DNA of 64,000 bases from Hansfordia pulvinata (GCA_006538405.1 BJKQ01000007.1:2046001-2110000); one strand, 5' to 3'; numbered from the stretch's first letter, positions 1-13,933 are shown. Notes: generated from the letters alone by a model not told the origin. A program made the numbers and translations.

Positions 1-3000
1 GGTGGAGGGCTTGCCCAGCGCCTAGGGTTCGTTGGCTTCGTCGCGTGAGTACGGGTAGTAGGGCACTATCACGAGATGGAAACGATTTGCGGGTGTTTTT
101 CTTCGCGGGGGGGATGGGTGGGTGTCTTGAGCGGCGAGAAGGGCGGCGAATATCTCAACGCACATCACTCTCACAACCGTCCATCATCGTCGCCCCGGCC
201 GATCCTGACTGACGGACTGACTGAGTTAGGCGCTCCCAGGCTCTGGCCGAGGAAGTTAGGCCGGCGGCATCGCCCCTTGCCGAGACAGGCTGTGTGGGTG
301 CTGACATGCTCAAGATATGCCGCTGTGCTTCAGACACTGCCCAGTGACACGGCTTCCGCTGTGATCCTGCGCGTGCTCGGCGCTTACTGCGAGCCATGGA
401 CTGCGTGGCGAGTCTTGCTGGTGGCTAAGGACGTGCGATGCACAGCCGTTGAGTCCGCGGCCGTGGCTAAGCAAAGATGACAGTCACGCCGCTCGCCAAC
501 TTGGCGAGCCGAGCCATGGCGCGCCAGTCTCCGTGGGGGTGAGGTGGGTTACGAGTACCTGTGATAAGTAATCGACCGAGTCATGAGCGACCTCACCTGC
601 GTTAAGCTTTCGACAAGCTACGAGCCGTGATCCACTCGGGTGAACCACGAGTACGCGCGCTCCCGTGGCTCCGTCCACGTCCATAGGTGAGGGAGGCGTG
701 GGGCCGTGTCCTCGTAAGCGACCTGCACTCGTGTCCCGGCTCGTCGACACGGCCGCAAAGCAGGTGCTCCGTACGGAAGACTTGTTCATGAGCCCCGTTG
801 GCTCTGCCCTTGCCGTGGCTTGGAGCTGGGGTTGATTATTCACGGAAGCTCCGCCGAGGTCCTCGTCCAGGTTAGATTCGTAGGACTCGGGCCCGAAGTC
901 GCCACAGGCATCCTTACTTAGTCCGGAGAAACCAGACTACCTACCTAGTTCCTCCACCTCCATTCTCTGTCAATCAAATTACCCGTCTCACAGGGCTTAG
1001 GGCTTCCGCAGGATCCAACTCTGCAAGGACCTTGCCCTCGACAGAGCCGGCTCTTGCATCGCGGGGCGGCCAGTCCCGGGCGAGATCCCTTGTTGCCATC
1101 TTCATCCCATCGTGGGGTGTCAGACGCTTGACATGCTCGACTCTGGCCTCGGACCCGGGGAAGGACGGCACTCCGGTCACTTCAGTCAACAGCCCGCGTC
1201 CCTCTCTTGCCCCTGTTCAGTGACGACTTTAGCCCGCTTGACCGGTCTTTCCGCATGTGCCGTGGGCTGTGCCACTTGAAGAGGCGGGACAGGGAACGGC
1301 ACCACGGCGTTTCGTGTGCGACTTTGCCGCAAGCACCTGTAGCGAATCGCGATGCAACCAGGAATGCTAGTGGGGGCTAGAGGAAGCTGACTGACCTGGA
1401 CCAGACTTGGGCATGATGCAGCTCCAAGGAGCGCGCCGAGATCAACCGGGATCCGGCCGTTGAGCGCATCAATGACTTGAGACGCGGCACACGGCTGGCT
1501 GCTATCTGCTGCCTGCCTACCCTGTAAAGACTGTTTTCTGGTGTTGCGTGGCCGATCTTGCACGTACATACAACAGCATGCACCTCGAATCGCCGCAGAG
1601 CGCCCTCTCGGCAACCTCGCTTGGGGAAAGATTGCGTAGGACATCTCGAGGCTTGCCTCGGCGAAGCAGGGCTGGGTCTGGCGACATGCGGTGGAAGGCC
1701 AGTCTCTCGAGCCAGCTGGGGGTAGCAGCGACACGGGGAATTTCCCACGGCTGTGTCCGCCGCTTTGCCTCCATCAACGGGATATTTCTTGCTGCAAGAT
1801 CCTGGCCTGGCGTAAAAGTACGAGCAGAACTCACGAGTACTCCGTATAAATACCCCGGCTGCGGGCCCCTTCGAGTGCTCGTACGAGTAGTACGTCGAGC
1901 AGAGCGCCTGGACGACCTCAACAGGGACTAGACTGGTTCGGGATAATAAGGCCGGCCGGCAACCCCCTGCTGAGGTCCAGAATAATCCACGGCGTCGACT
2001 TGCCCGGTTGAAGATCTGCCTGGGAGGGCGGGAGGGCTGGAGGGGTACGGGGCTACCGGGGAGGACGTGGAGGGGTGATATGACGAACCCCTGCCAGATG
2101 GGCAAATTCGACTTCGCGCGTTCCGTCTTGGCGGCATTGCCGCTGTGAGGCCGGCGCACTCGCCTCGCGCTGGCCATGATTCCCGCACTCGTGTGCTCGT
2201 GCCGCTCAAGGGGCTGGCCGTGCTGGGCTACCCGACCAAGGCGCCCTGGCCCGCAGCCTGTGCTGTATGTACGGAGTCGGCCGCCTGACCGGTGGCCGCA
2301 GCACCTTCTCAGGAGTTGCCGCGCTGGCCCTGCAGTGCTTCTCCAATGACCAAGGCTACTGGACGCTGGGCACTGGGCACCGAATGAACTGCGAGGAAGG
2401 ACCTGGCGATGCGTGACACCAGGAATGTGCTGGCCTGTGTCTTGTGCGACCCGAGACGCCCGGTCGTGACGACCAGCGATAAGAGAGGGGGAGGGGAGGG
2501 AAATGGGCATGCGTGAGGGAGTGGGGAGATTGAGACTAACCCGATCATGTCTGTCCCGGGGCCCATTGGGCTCTGAATCTCTGCAATAGGGGGAACAGGT
2601 GAGAGTCAATATGTCCCAGTGTGTGTGTGTGCTGAGGTTGTCGACGAGGTATGGAGGTGATGAGTGTGCCGGCGGTGGTGAAGGGTGCTGAGGCAGGAGC
2701 ACCCGCAGAGCGAACTGCGAGCTTTGCTTTACGGCAGACATCATCTCGAGCTGGGATCCACTCTTTCTCGGCGCGCTTTATGCCGTTCCCGTTTGCGATG
2801 GGGTGCCCCGCTACTCTTGGCCGAGTGGGTGTGCCGGAAGATCACAAGCCCCGCTTTTACCCGTCGAATCACGGACTGTTAGTTACCTGACTCAAGTCGG
2901 TAAGGTACCCTGGCTTTACATAGGTACTTTGACGTCTAGGCAGGCAGGGCAGAGTGTACTCGCACGAGGTAGACACGCGCAGTGGGCCTACGGTACCCAT

Positions 3001-6000
3001 TGTTGGTCGGCGCTGCCCCAGTACGTGAAATCCTGCGTTCTCGGGCACGAGAGCCCTGGACGTCGAAGGTACAGAACCAAGAACACACTATATATATACC
3101 TACATGTAGGTACCTGACTGGGTCTGAAGGGTGAACAGGTAACAGATTGCCAGTGTCCATACAGATCATCGTCTCTTCGGTCTCGCTTTATGAGTACATT
3201 GGCTGCACGGCTGGTAGGCACAGATGGCACGACTGCGTATCAAGATCACCAATGGAACGCTCAGGGTTCAGGGTTCCGGTCATCTCGGCAGAGGCACTTG
3301 ACCCGGATCCCGGAGGGTACTCGAACACTAGAGCGTGAGCCCCAAAGCATCCGAGTCGCTAGCCGTGGATTCAGTGGCAAAGCACACGCTCCGCGACACA
3401 GAGGGTCTTCGAGACGGACCACCGTGTAGATGTAGCCTGTGTGGTGCACATGGATACCCGAGCCTGTCATTACATCCCAGGTCTTGAGTACCTGGTAGTA
3501 GGTACGGTACACTTGAACAGTATTCGCAGGCACTTCACGATGTACACTTTACCTAAGGTACTCGTATGCCCTGGTCGTTCGCGCGCTCAGGAACGGTCTG
3601 CAGAGTATGTACATGTAGGAAGGAGCTCGAACGAGGCGTCGCTTCCTCGTGTCAGGTACCGGAGCAAAATGAGAGCCCGATAGGAAGCGAGAGCCCCCAA
3701 AGCTGAGAAGTCGTTATTCTCATCCCCATCCACATCCATCGATCCATCAATCTCCAGCGGCTTTCAGCCTGTTTACGAGTACTCGTACCTCTGCGCATGC
3801 AAGGTCCCTTTACACACACTGCCTGATTACTGTTGGTACCCACCCTAGCCGCTCAGGAACTCTCAGCTTCAGTATCGGCCGGACCCTTGAGCCAGGGACC
3901 ATACCACTATAGCGGTGGCAAATCGGCCTGGCGGCTGGCTATGCGCCCTGACGCAACGAAGATCTTGAGACATGCCCGCCGGCAAGAGTTTGGGCGAGCT
4001 GAGACTTCTCTGGGTGAGCTCCGGACAGCCATCGAAAGGCTGCCCTTCACAGTCCACCCTCCAGCAGCGTCACGCGAGAGAGATGGGACACGGGAAGAAG
4101 GAGAGGACAATGAGCTTCTCCTCACACCGGTCGCATCGGAACGGTCAATAGAGCGAACCCGTGAGTCCTCGAGATGTGTACCCATGTAACGCCACGCCAC
4201 GCATGGCGTGCACGAAATCAACCCGAGCAGAGAACAGCTACCAGCAGGAAGCGACGAGGCCCCAGGTGCCAGGGCCACACCTCGACAGTCCGCCCCGCCC
4301 TGACCCCGTGTGATCCCACGCTTTCATCTGACAACCGGGGATGATTTCGACATCATCTAGACTCCAGGCCCCGGGGATGTGCGTTCATGGGCACCGCCGG
4401 CCCCTCAACCCGCGCTGATCTGTCGCCCGATTTCCGCGTCTGATTTGGCAGAACGCCTGGGCGTCAGCACAGGGCGGCCTTCACGCTCCCTCTTCCGCGA
4501 TCCCACCGAACAGACCGGGGAACGAGCTACTGCGGATCCAGAATCGACCTGTCCTGTCAGACGGACTGCCTAGCGCCCCCGTCAGATTATCGTCACTGGC
4601 CGCCTCCTTCTCTGCACGCCTGCACTTACGAGTACTTCACAGTCCAGCCTGCCGACGAGTACTCGTACGAGATGAAGTTAGAGCGCAACTAGCTCGTGAT
4701 CTTGCCGAACTCGTCTGGCAGGCTCCCCACAGAAATATGTATGTCTTGCAGAATTAGGCGCTCGGCCAGGCGATCCAAACAAGGCAGCTGGCCGTGCTGG
4801 TAGAATCGTGTGGTGTCCCGTTAGCCACGCGTGGAAACCCCAATTCAAACCCGACCGTCCGACTTGGGGTAGTGCGGACAAACCCCAAGCACAACATCTC
4901 GGCATTACTCATAGTCATGGCGTGAACCAAGTACTCGGCCTGGAAGGGGGTGGCTGCAGTCTGGTTGTCCGAAAATGGAGCGGGCAAAGGCGAGAAAAGA
5001 CTCACGGCAAAGTGGCAGAACGCGACGGCGGCTGATGTAGCCGTTCACAGACGCCTGGCTAAGGAGGAAGACTGATGTAAGATCGGCTCAACGGTCGCTC
5101 GCCATGGCGCGATATGTGGCTCGCCGGGGCTACCAGTCGCTGACAACCTACTTGTATCTAGGAGCACATGCGCTGCCGCATGGCTACGGGGTTCACGGCC
5201 GCACGTTGACTACGTTGCCCAGCCGGCTGCAACGCCATCTTCACCACTCCCACATGGCCTGTCTCCAGCTAGTCGGTCTACACTGGGCACAACGGCACTT
5301 GCATCTGGTCATGCTCGACTCAACCGCTATCACAACCCCCCCACAGAATATACTCGTGGAGATCTTCAACGGCTTTCGCGCGCCAGATGGCCCTGCCAGC
5401 CCCGCGGATCGTTTGTCAATGATGGTAGCATCAGTGTGCCTGCTCGCCCGATCCAACATAACAGCCCTATCCAACGCTTCTTCTCTGTAGCGCCACGCAG
5501 GGACTGGCGCTCTCTCGGCATCTTGACCCAGCGTCCGGGCATTGCTACTGCAACGAGTTCACGTCAGGTTCAACCCAATCAGCGGGGGCCGCTGTGAGGC
5601 CAACCCTGGTGTGGTACATCTCCGGCCGGCAATGCGAGCACTCCATGCTCGCGCACGAGTCCCGTATTTCCGGCGATCCGCACGGAATTGCCACGGCCTG
5701 GCCTGGCCCGGCCCCAAACCCCTGTTTTCAACAGCCTACACCGTGCGAGTACTCGGATCTCTCCAAAGATGATTACCAACTCTTCAGCAAGCATGCGGAA
5801 ATCGGGCCTGCACCTGGAGAAGTAAAGCCGGGACGCATGTTACAGCGGGTGTGTCCGAGTACGAAGGTCCAGGTTCGGTGGAGTGGCGCACTCTCTCTCG
5901 AAGGGACACGCCCGGCTGGAGTGGCTCCCGCTTCTGCGAACGATCACAACGGCGAGCCTGATCTCGTTCCCAACGGCCGCTTCTCAACCAGCAGAGCCGC

Positions 6001-9000
6001 GGGCAAGCCAAGGTCATGCCTTAGCGACACAGGTGCTTCGACCTTGACGAGATCGATAGAAGCGGAGCTAGGGCACAATTCGTTACCGATCGTCTTGCCG
6101 CGGTCAAATATGAGTACCGGGTGATAAACAGCCAGCAACACGCCAGGGGGAAACATCAAAGAGCAGTCTGGGGCGGCACCAGTTACTTGTGGAACCGAAG
6201 GCGTCTCTTGCTTATAGCCTAGTGCTTTGCGGCCAGGGGCAGCACGGAAAGCCTCCGCCGAAAACCACAATCCCCCTGGGCTCCCCTGCGCTGTTGTTGG
6301 GGGGGAGGGGAGGGGCGGTGGTCCTCCGCATGCCTGTGCCTACGGGCTGGACCAACTTGCTATCCATATTGAGTGCTCGGCTCATCTCTCGAAATTTCGA
6401 AGTAGCCGCCCCGCTTCCCTTGTCTAGGTGCCGACGGAAACCGATGCTGAAGAAAAGGATCTACCCTTGCACCTCCTTTCGCACCGTCAAGAGTCCCGAG
6501 GCAAAGGCCCAGGAAAGAAAGCCAACAAGAAAAGAAACAGGCAGGTATATGGCCACCAAGGAAGAGAGAAGGAGGGCAAAGAGCGCCCCCAAAGCCTGAA
6601 AGGCCCGACTGTATTCCCTCGCTGGATGGCTCACTTTAGCGAGTCCAATGGCTGGCATTGCCGCTCGCTACCTACCCTTGTTAGCGGGGCACCCGGGGAG
6701 GAAAGACGTCTTGGCGGGCGTCGGCGATGCTCGTACGGCTTGTGTTGCCAGACCTATCCTGCCCCTCTCACGAGCGCAGGCGCGCGTCTGTGTAGCACAC
6801 CCAAAACGCCTGCATGCATTGGTCTGGTGATGTATCTGGTGGTCTTGCTGACCGAGTGACGACAATATTCAGGCTTTCGGAGACCGCGAAACGCCTCAAC
6901 GGCGTGCCAGCCAGCCAGAATTGGACATGTTCGCTGCGGCGGAAACAAGGCAACCATTCGCCTCTTGCTGGCCCGGCCCCTAATTGGATGGTCAGCACAA
7001 TTCATGCGCTGGGTGAACCGTCATCATTCAGCCTCTCTCTTACTATGGGTGTCGCGTACTCGTACACCCCAGCCTCTGCCACGGGTGATCCTTAGGCATT
7101 CGTCGGTTCATATCGTCTCCAACCGGGGCACCCACTGCAAGAGGCCCTTGTCATGGTGACGCCCGCCTGATGTACGTGCTGGCCGCGGCCAGGCAAGTAT
7201 GCGTGGATGCATGAGCAACAGGAGACTGCAGGCGCTCCTCAGCTCTCAGTTCACATAGGTGGTTCTTGGTCTACGGGGTATTTTGAAAGGCCCATTGTTC
7301 TTTCACAACCTCGAGCTCGTCACTCGCGCGCCGCGCCCAGCCCAAACCGCCCCAGGGGAACTGTTTCTCGGGCTCCTTCATCTCACCGTGTCGACTTGGT
7401 GCAATGCGATAGGCCCGGGTGGCTGCATGTCATATCATGTCATGGAGTGGCGGAGCGGAGAGAGGAAGGGGATTTGGACGGCGCCCCCCGGTGGCCTATC
7501 TGTACAGCCACCATCGCCGAGTACGAGCATTACCAACACTGGATTATCGGCTTTCCGTATGCGTTGGCCGCGACCCCTCTGTACGAGCATCGCGGTATTG
7601 ACCAGGGCCCGTGGCTCACCGGCGTAGCCATTGATAAGAGGTCAAGACATGTCAGTCCTCAGCCGCTCCCATCAAACAACGGCCACGTTGCCATCCTTTG
7701 GCTCTCGGCAAGTTGGCGACTTGGTCTATCTTTGCCCAAAAAGACATCTCTCTGTCCCCTGGCCATTTGCGCTTGGGCCTGCCCGTCAGCGCCATCGAGG
7801 GTTCACAAGTCACGTTGCTCAAAGGGCAGCGTACACATTGCTTCCGCAGCTAGGGGATGAACGACTGAGCAGCCAACAGGAAAGCCGGGCCGGGTACGCG
7901 TCCCAAGAGGCAACCCGTACGACCGGGGGCCTGGCTTGTAAAAGAAAGCAATGCGGGGCGTGAAAGCATGGGCAGGATGATGATCGTGATCCATGGCCAG
8001 GCGACGGCGAAGGCGGAAAGCGTCGTGTGTGGACGCAAAGGGTTCGAAGTCCTATCCGAAAGGCCTCCAAGGCTTCCAAGGCCTCATCTCGGGGCACACT
8101 TTACTTGAACGCCCGCCACCGTATGAGTCGCTTGGATGGAGGCAAAGTTCAGATATTTTTGGGCCCCTTCTCGGATTCTCTTTTTCTGCCCAGCTTGTCG
8201 CGCCTCCTGATAGCCCTTGACTTCAAAACAGCCCCTATCTCCGCCGTCGATCAAACGCGTACGTTAGTGGAAGCTGTTGAAGCTTTACTGATACAGATGC
8301 CACCTTGCCATATAGAATCAGTAATCAGCACCTTTTTAGCTCTACGGAGCCGCCGCCCACGTTGACGACCAGGGAGGAAGACCAGAACGAGCAGGCCAAG
8401 GCGTCCGGGGCCGGAGAGCGGGAAGGATGGGGACTCGAATCGACGGGAAACTAGCCCTGTCGGCTTCCCACAAAGGCAGTCAATCAGTGAGTCTTTCCCT
8501 GGTCCTATTGCCAACAACAACCCCCCCCCCCCCCCCCCCCCCTCTTTTCGTAATCCCGGTCTCTCGAAACCGGGATGGGCTTCGTGGCCGTGACAGGGGC
8601 CCGCTGACGGGCGGCTCCTGGGGTCGAGAGACAAGATGGGCTCCCAGGCCGGGGTTGTGGCCTCAGTCTGCCCGCTCGCAGTGGATAATGGAAAGATCTC
8701 CCTCGGGAGGCCCTAGTTCGTGTGGTTGTCGGCGTGGTTCCCCTCATGCCCAGGCAGGGTGTTTTAACCCGGCAGCCGCTCTGTGAGCCACCCATCCGCA
8801 TGCCGCCGCCTCGCTCGTGAGGCATCACGACAGCCTGCGCGTACGCCGATGACCCCTCTCTGGCACGCCAAATCCCAGTACCCGATCTGCCGCCATCCTC
8901 TTCCCACCCTCTTCACCTTGCCACTGCTGACGAGCGAGGCCTTCTGGGGCGCGTGAGAGCCATAATTAATTTCGGGGCCCGCGAGCCCCCCCCCCTCCCC

Positions 9001-9609
9001 CAAGGAGTGCATTTCGTGGCCAGGGTCACTCCTGCGGCTTTCTTTTCTTTTCCATTTTCCTGCCAGCAGACTCGCCGTCACTTTGGCTGTCCCCCCCCTC
9101 TTTCTCCCCTCTCCCACACCCCCCCTCGCAGACCGGTCGAAGCATCCAGTTAGCGGGAGGTGAGACAGACACACACGCATATTCGTACACATGCGTACAT
9201 ACCTGCTCCCTACAATGACACATTTCTTTCCGTGCCACACACAATAGCCTGTGGGCTACAGGAAACGCGGGCCTGCATACCCTATGTGTGTTTTTGGCCC
9301 AACTGCTCCGCGCCCGCATCGTACCACGCGCGGGGTCTTTCTTCAATAACCTGAGGAGGCCAGGGCAAGGGGAGGGCAGTGGGGGACGTGAGGGAAGAGG
9401 AGCCGGGAGGTGTCCCGTACGGAGTACTCGTACTCGTCCTCGCATCCCCTCCTCCCCTTGTCCCCTTTGCTTGATCTTCTTGAGATCCCGGCTCCCCTTC
9501 TGTTGGTTATTCTCAGGATCTCTCCCCATTAGGCTCGCAACGCGAACGGCACGGAAAGACAGCCGTGGCCCGGTCTGGCCGGGTTCTCTGTCATGTCTTT
9601 GGGTCCCTC

Positions 9610-9640
<31 letters not shown>

Positions 9641-10268
9641 ATCCTGGCTCTGGCCCTCGCTCTTATGGGACCCCCTTTATTCTGTACGAGTACTCGACGG
9701 GATGTCATCCCACGCCGCGCCTGACGTGGACAGGGTACTGCCTTTCCATCCCGGATCCCCGAGCAGCCACGTTCGGATGAAGTGCTGCCGGGTTGATTGC
9801 CGTTCGGTGGAGCAGCGACGAGGGCATGGTCAGAAGAATCAAGTAGATTAACAATGAGAAGCATATCATCTGAGACGCAACGTCTACGATAGTGGGCGGC
9901 GGCGCGTTTGGCACGGCGGAATTACTAACGGGGGCGGAGATACACATAGTGGCACGGCGACGGAGCTGTTCGGATTATCTGGGTCTCGTCTGGCGTGATG
10001 TGTTGACTACCAGACTATGAGGCTAGCTAGGGAGCAGAGAAAGGGCCGACTCGCCCTGTCATACTGGCAAGCACTACTGCCGGACACGGAAACAGCGTCC
10101 GTGAAGCTTTGGGATTGAGACATCGGCCAAGTCCTCGTACGAGTAGACTGGGCACGGGTTGAGAGATACTCGTGGAAGTGATATCTCAACTTCTGTCCAG
10201 AGCTGTGGGCTGGACAAGGTTTGAGCGATGAGCCGCAGGCCTATGATCATGCTGAGACGGCGGGTCTG
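1..10268. other. 10.3-kb region without a supportable gene
   Basis: Many GC-rich open frames occur on both strands, the longest being a 455-codon frame on the minus strand at 1377-2744. All have Arg/Ser/Pro-rich random composition, overlap frames on the other strand, and show no domain, conserved motif or intron structure I recognise. I see no gene. The stretch does hold two long C runs (8521-8542 and 9611-9640), an 8-bp inverted repeat with an 8-nt loop at 8553-8576, and several copies of the GAGTACTCG palindrome. It may be 3' flank or long intergenic DNA. Unknown non-coding transcripts cannot be excluded. Confidence 0.5.
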
Positions 10269-12366
10269 TCATAATTCGTCGTCGCTAGCCCCGCCCAGCA
10301 GGTCTTCTTGGTCGTCCATGGCAAGCTGCACGAACTGGCGGATCCAAGCCTGCTGTCTCTGGTCGAGCTCGCCCTGCTGACGCAGGATGTTGCCCAGGGC
10401 CTCCCCCTCGTCGACAGCTTCGTTCCGGCGCGCTTGCGCGTTCTGGGGTCGTTGTTGTTGATCTCGGTTGTTCTGTCTGTTGGCTGCTTGGCCTCCTCTG
10501 CCTCGCCGCCTCCCGCGGCCCCTTTGGCCTCCGGGGTTGGGAGCCTGGGCAGCTCCAGCTTGCGGCTGGGCGGGCCGGGCCCCGTTCCTCTCCTCTCTCC
10601 TCGCGGCGGGCGCGGCGCCGCCATCGATCCTAAGGACAAGCGGCGCCTCGCGGGCCACGGCCACTCCGCCGTTCGGGGGCCTCTGTTGTTGGGGCTGAGC
10701 ATCGCGCTGCCCGTTCTGCGCAAGCTGCGCGGGCAGAGGTTCGACGGGCAAGCCAGCAGCAGCAGGCCTCTCCTCTCCGTTTTCCTGAGCGGGGTGGCCG
10801 CCACCCTCCGCGTCGCCATCGTCGTCGTCGTCGAGGATCTCCAGGTGCTCGCCGTACTGGCCGGGCTCGTGGCCCTCATTCTCCAGAGCGTTGCCACCTC
10901 CGTATCCTCTGCCAACGTCGTCTCCATCCCCTCCCTCCAGCTCCCACAGTCTCATGTAGCAGCCATTGACGCGGCCATCCGACTGTGTGTTAAAATGTCG
11001 ATATGGGTTGTCGGGGTCCAGCCAGGCTGAGCAGAGATAGCAGAAATGGCTTTGGCACCGGAAGCACCGCATGTGATTGCATCCCTGGCTCTTCTGGCAA
11101 GGGGCGGCACACGTCGGACAAGGCGTGGAGTGCATCTTGAGATACTCGAGGGTTGCCTTCTCCTCTTCGGTGATCTCGTCCTTGCGCTCCTTGGGTCTGC
11201 AGTACTTGAACTCGCCGTGCCAGGACTGCCCGCACCGGCTGCAGAACGCGAAACTGCAGTCCTCGCAGATTGCCAGCAGGTCCTCCTCGCCCGGGTTGAG
11301 CATGCCCTTGGCTTTGGGTGCCGATGCGTCCTCGGCGTCGGAGTCCTCGTCGGAGGCCTCGGCGAACTCGAGCCCTTCGGGCTTCTTGTGCTTCTTGGAC
11401 CTGGCCGCTCCCTGGCACCAGGATCGCGGGCAGTAGACAGTGTTCTTGTCGGACTCGAGCTCCGTCTTGTGCTTGATGGCCACGTACCGCCTGACCATGT
11501 CTTCCTCCAAGGGGATCTGCAGAAGCTCTCCGGGGCTGAGGAAGGCCCTGAACTTGCGGCGCTTCCCTGATGAAGCCGCTTTGCGGGCCGAGACCTCGCG
11601 TTCTTTGGCGCAACTTGGCTCGAGGCACTGCACCGCAGCAACGTCGCCCTCGGTGATGGCATTGTTGTAAAAGTCCTTCAGGCACTCTACGCAGAAGACG
11701 TGGCCGCAGTCCAGCATGCGGTGACAAACGGAGCCTTTCTTCGGGTCTGGTTTTCCCCTCGTGTCAGCTGCCGAGTTCTGGCCGCGCGAGCAACAGTCAT
11801 GACTTACCCAGACAGATCCCGCAACTGAACGTCTCTTTCTCGAAGGCTTTCCGCTTAGCGTTGTTGTCATAGTCAAGAATCGCTATCTTGAACTCGGGCC
11901 CCACCTCCAGGGTGCCTTTCTCGTCGACCAGGCCGAAGACGTGGTCGGTCGACTGCTGCAGATCGTCGAGGTACGTGTAAACGACCTGGTCGCGGCCGAT
12001 ATCGTCCCAAAGTCTTTGCGCGTCGCCCTCGAGCCTGCGTAAGATATCCTGCGACAGCCAAGGGGGCGAGGTGGAGATGTCGACGGTTGGCGGCTCCTCG
12101 TGAGGGTAGCCCCGAGGCAAAGCCACCGACACCCGGAGCGAGGGTAGGTGGGATAGAGACTGCGAGTCAACCTCCCCATGGTCGGCGGGACCCAGCGCCG
12201 GCGCGGCGCCGCTGGGCGCAGGGAAGTGAACGACCAGGGGCGTGGACAGACTGATGGGAAGGTCTATAACGACATGATACGGGTCCTCTTCGTCGACCTG
12301 GAGCTCGGGGTAGATGGCAGACAAGGTCTCGAGCTCGACTGCTCGGATGTCTTCGTCGTCCATCAT
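10269..12366 (-). CDS. ITT1: RWD-RBR E3 ubiquitin ligase, ITT1/RNF14 type
   Basis: RING-between-RING ubiquitin ligase; yeast Itt1 affects translation termination and human RNF14 acts at stalled ribosomes. There are two exons, 12366-11808 and 11746-10269. The 61-nt intron has donor GTAAGT and acceptor CCAG, and splicing joins CGICL to DPKKGSVCHRM. The product is 678 residues. An N-terminal RWD domain (about 5-160) begins MMDDEDIRAVELETLSAIYP. RING1 starts at Cys182 and contains CGHVFCVEC. The IBR lies around 292-370 with CEDCSFAFCSRC. RING2/Rcat (396-425) contains GCNHMRC, whose Cys409 is the expected catalytic thioester cysteine. An acidic insert (about 316-330, SDEDSDAED) splits the IBR. The last 220 residues are Gln/Arg/Gly-rich and disordered, ending in a Leu/Gln helix and DDEL. 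All Zn-binding residues checked are present. The neighbour CAX4 is divergent, sharing a 1.6-kb intergenic region. The family assignment is firm; the yeast function is inferred by homology. Confidence 0.93.
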
Positions 12367-13933
12367 GAGCCAGGGCTACCGGGTACCACAAGGGCTCTTG
12401 AAGCAAGGTAGGCGAGAGATGACCGCGTCCATAGGGTGCTGTTCACGTGAGAGCGACGGTGCCCCTGCCTATGCGGCCGGATCGGGTTGCGTGAGTGCGC
12501 TTCGTTTGTTCGGCGCGCCGGGGGGACCTGGCGTTGTCGAAGAAGCCGTCCTGGGTGGGCGCTGCTGGGTGAAAATTGCCAACTTAGTGACTTGTGTGCT
12601 TCATGCGCCGCATCTAGGCCGCCCGAGCCGAGGGCAGAGCGAGGGCGTATCAAGATGCGAAGCTGGTGCTCGATGGATGGCCGGCACCAAGCGCAGGGGC
12701 TGTGGGATGTGTGCGTTTAGAAGTGTGCGAAGTGATGGGCGCCGCGGTGGAGAACAAACAGAGCCGCGACAGCAAAGAGGACGGACGTCACAGCGAGGCT
12801 CCAGGATCGAGGTCCAGAGGACGGACCGAGAGGTGTCATTGGCTGACGAGGCGGAAGAAGGCGGTGTTGGGGGCGGCGCAGGCCGGCGTGCGGAATCCCG
12901 GCGGGGCGCGGGGCAGGTCGATGACTCTTGCGGCCTCTCAGCAGCCAATTGCACGTATTGGCCCGCTGACGACCGCGCCGCCAGCCTTCTCCTCCTCCAG
13001 CGGGGCCGTCCGCTACTGAAGGCGAAAAACCGGGCGTTCCAAACGGGCAATCGCGAATCCAGGCACGAGTATCGTGCCGGCCGTCGGAAGTACCGTACCG
13101 CCGTCGGAAGCGTGCAACAATACGAGTACTCGCGACAACGGCAACACGGAAGTATGTAGTGCGTCGGGTACTCAAGCTACCTACCTCCTAGCTTCGTGGA
13201 AATTATCACGTATGCGCTTGCTATAGGTAGACTTGAAGAGTACATAAACAGAGAAATATTCTGGCAGCTTAAGATATATACCTAATTCCATTGGATAAAG
13301 ACAGAAAAGACATCCATCTTTCATAGGGGAACCCGCGTCTCGGCTGCAGCTGATCCAGGTTATTATATGGGCATAAGGTACAGTACAACTGCACCTGAGG
13401 CATCTGCTAAGCATGTACGGCATGCTGGAGTGGCTGGGTGCCGGGTGCTTTACTCGCAGGTACGATGGTGCACTGGCCTCCCCCGGCGGGATAGCCTATC
13501 CGCGATGGATCCGTAACGGGGACGTTGCGTATGAGTCCTCCGTACGGGACGCATACGGAGGACGCTCGCAATCACGCTGAGCGGTTTGGCAGGATCCGCA
13601 CAACGCCCACCCCGGCTTCGTCCAATCTTCCTCATCCACGCGGCCCAGCATCGCGCTGCTCAACCCAACACCACGGGCACAGCCGGGGCATGTCGCCATA
13701 ACCCTCTCCCAACCAGGACTCCGCCCACCAGAGCAGCCCGAACGATCCGACAGCGGCACGCGTGCGCGCTGCCATCCCCCCTCTCGCCCGCAGCTCCAAC
13801 GTCAGCGGCAGCAGCTTTCGCCTTGTTGTCCCTCGACCGTGCCCCTTTCCTTGACCGATTATCCGATCCGACACGAGAGCCCGGTGGCAGACGCCTCGAT
13901 CCCGAATCTCCCGCCCTCTACACCTCGCTCGCG
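12367..13933. promoter_or_regulatory. Divergent intergenic region between ITT1 and CAX4
   Basis: This 1.57-kb region separates two divergent genes and must hold both promoters. It contains a perfect 10-bp inverted repeat (13535-13544 and 13554-13563, 9-nt spacer), one GAGTACTCG palindrome (13123-13132) and a noticeably AT-richer patch at about 13195-13330. Open frames here (for example 12314-13159 plus) are low-complexity and unsupported. No TATA box was assigned. Confidence 0.5.
13535..13563. repeat. 10-bp perfect inverted repeat with 9-nt spacer
   Basis: GTCCTCCGTA at 13535-13544 is mirrored exactly as TACGGAGGAC at 13554-13563. It lies about 370 bp upstream of the CAX4 start and 1.17 kb upstream of the ITT1 start. 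The arrangement could bind a dimeric regulator or form a hairpin. Zn2Cys6 factors often bind inverted CGG triplets, and the arms contain CCG and CGG, but this link is inference. Confidence 0.5.

Noticed and set aside
1377..2744. 455-codon open frame on the minus strand
   Set aside because: Arg/Ser/Pro-rich random composition, overlaps other long frames on both strands, no motif; expected by chance in GC-rich DNA.
8038..8060. GGGTTCGAAG resembling a tRNA T-loop
   Set aside because: No A-box or stems upstream; similar isolated hits at 20807 and 22895 also fail.
10308..11570. Long plus-strand frames inside ITT1
   Set aside because: Antisense shadows of a conserved minus-strand gene.
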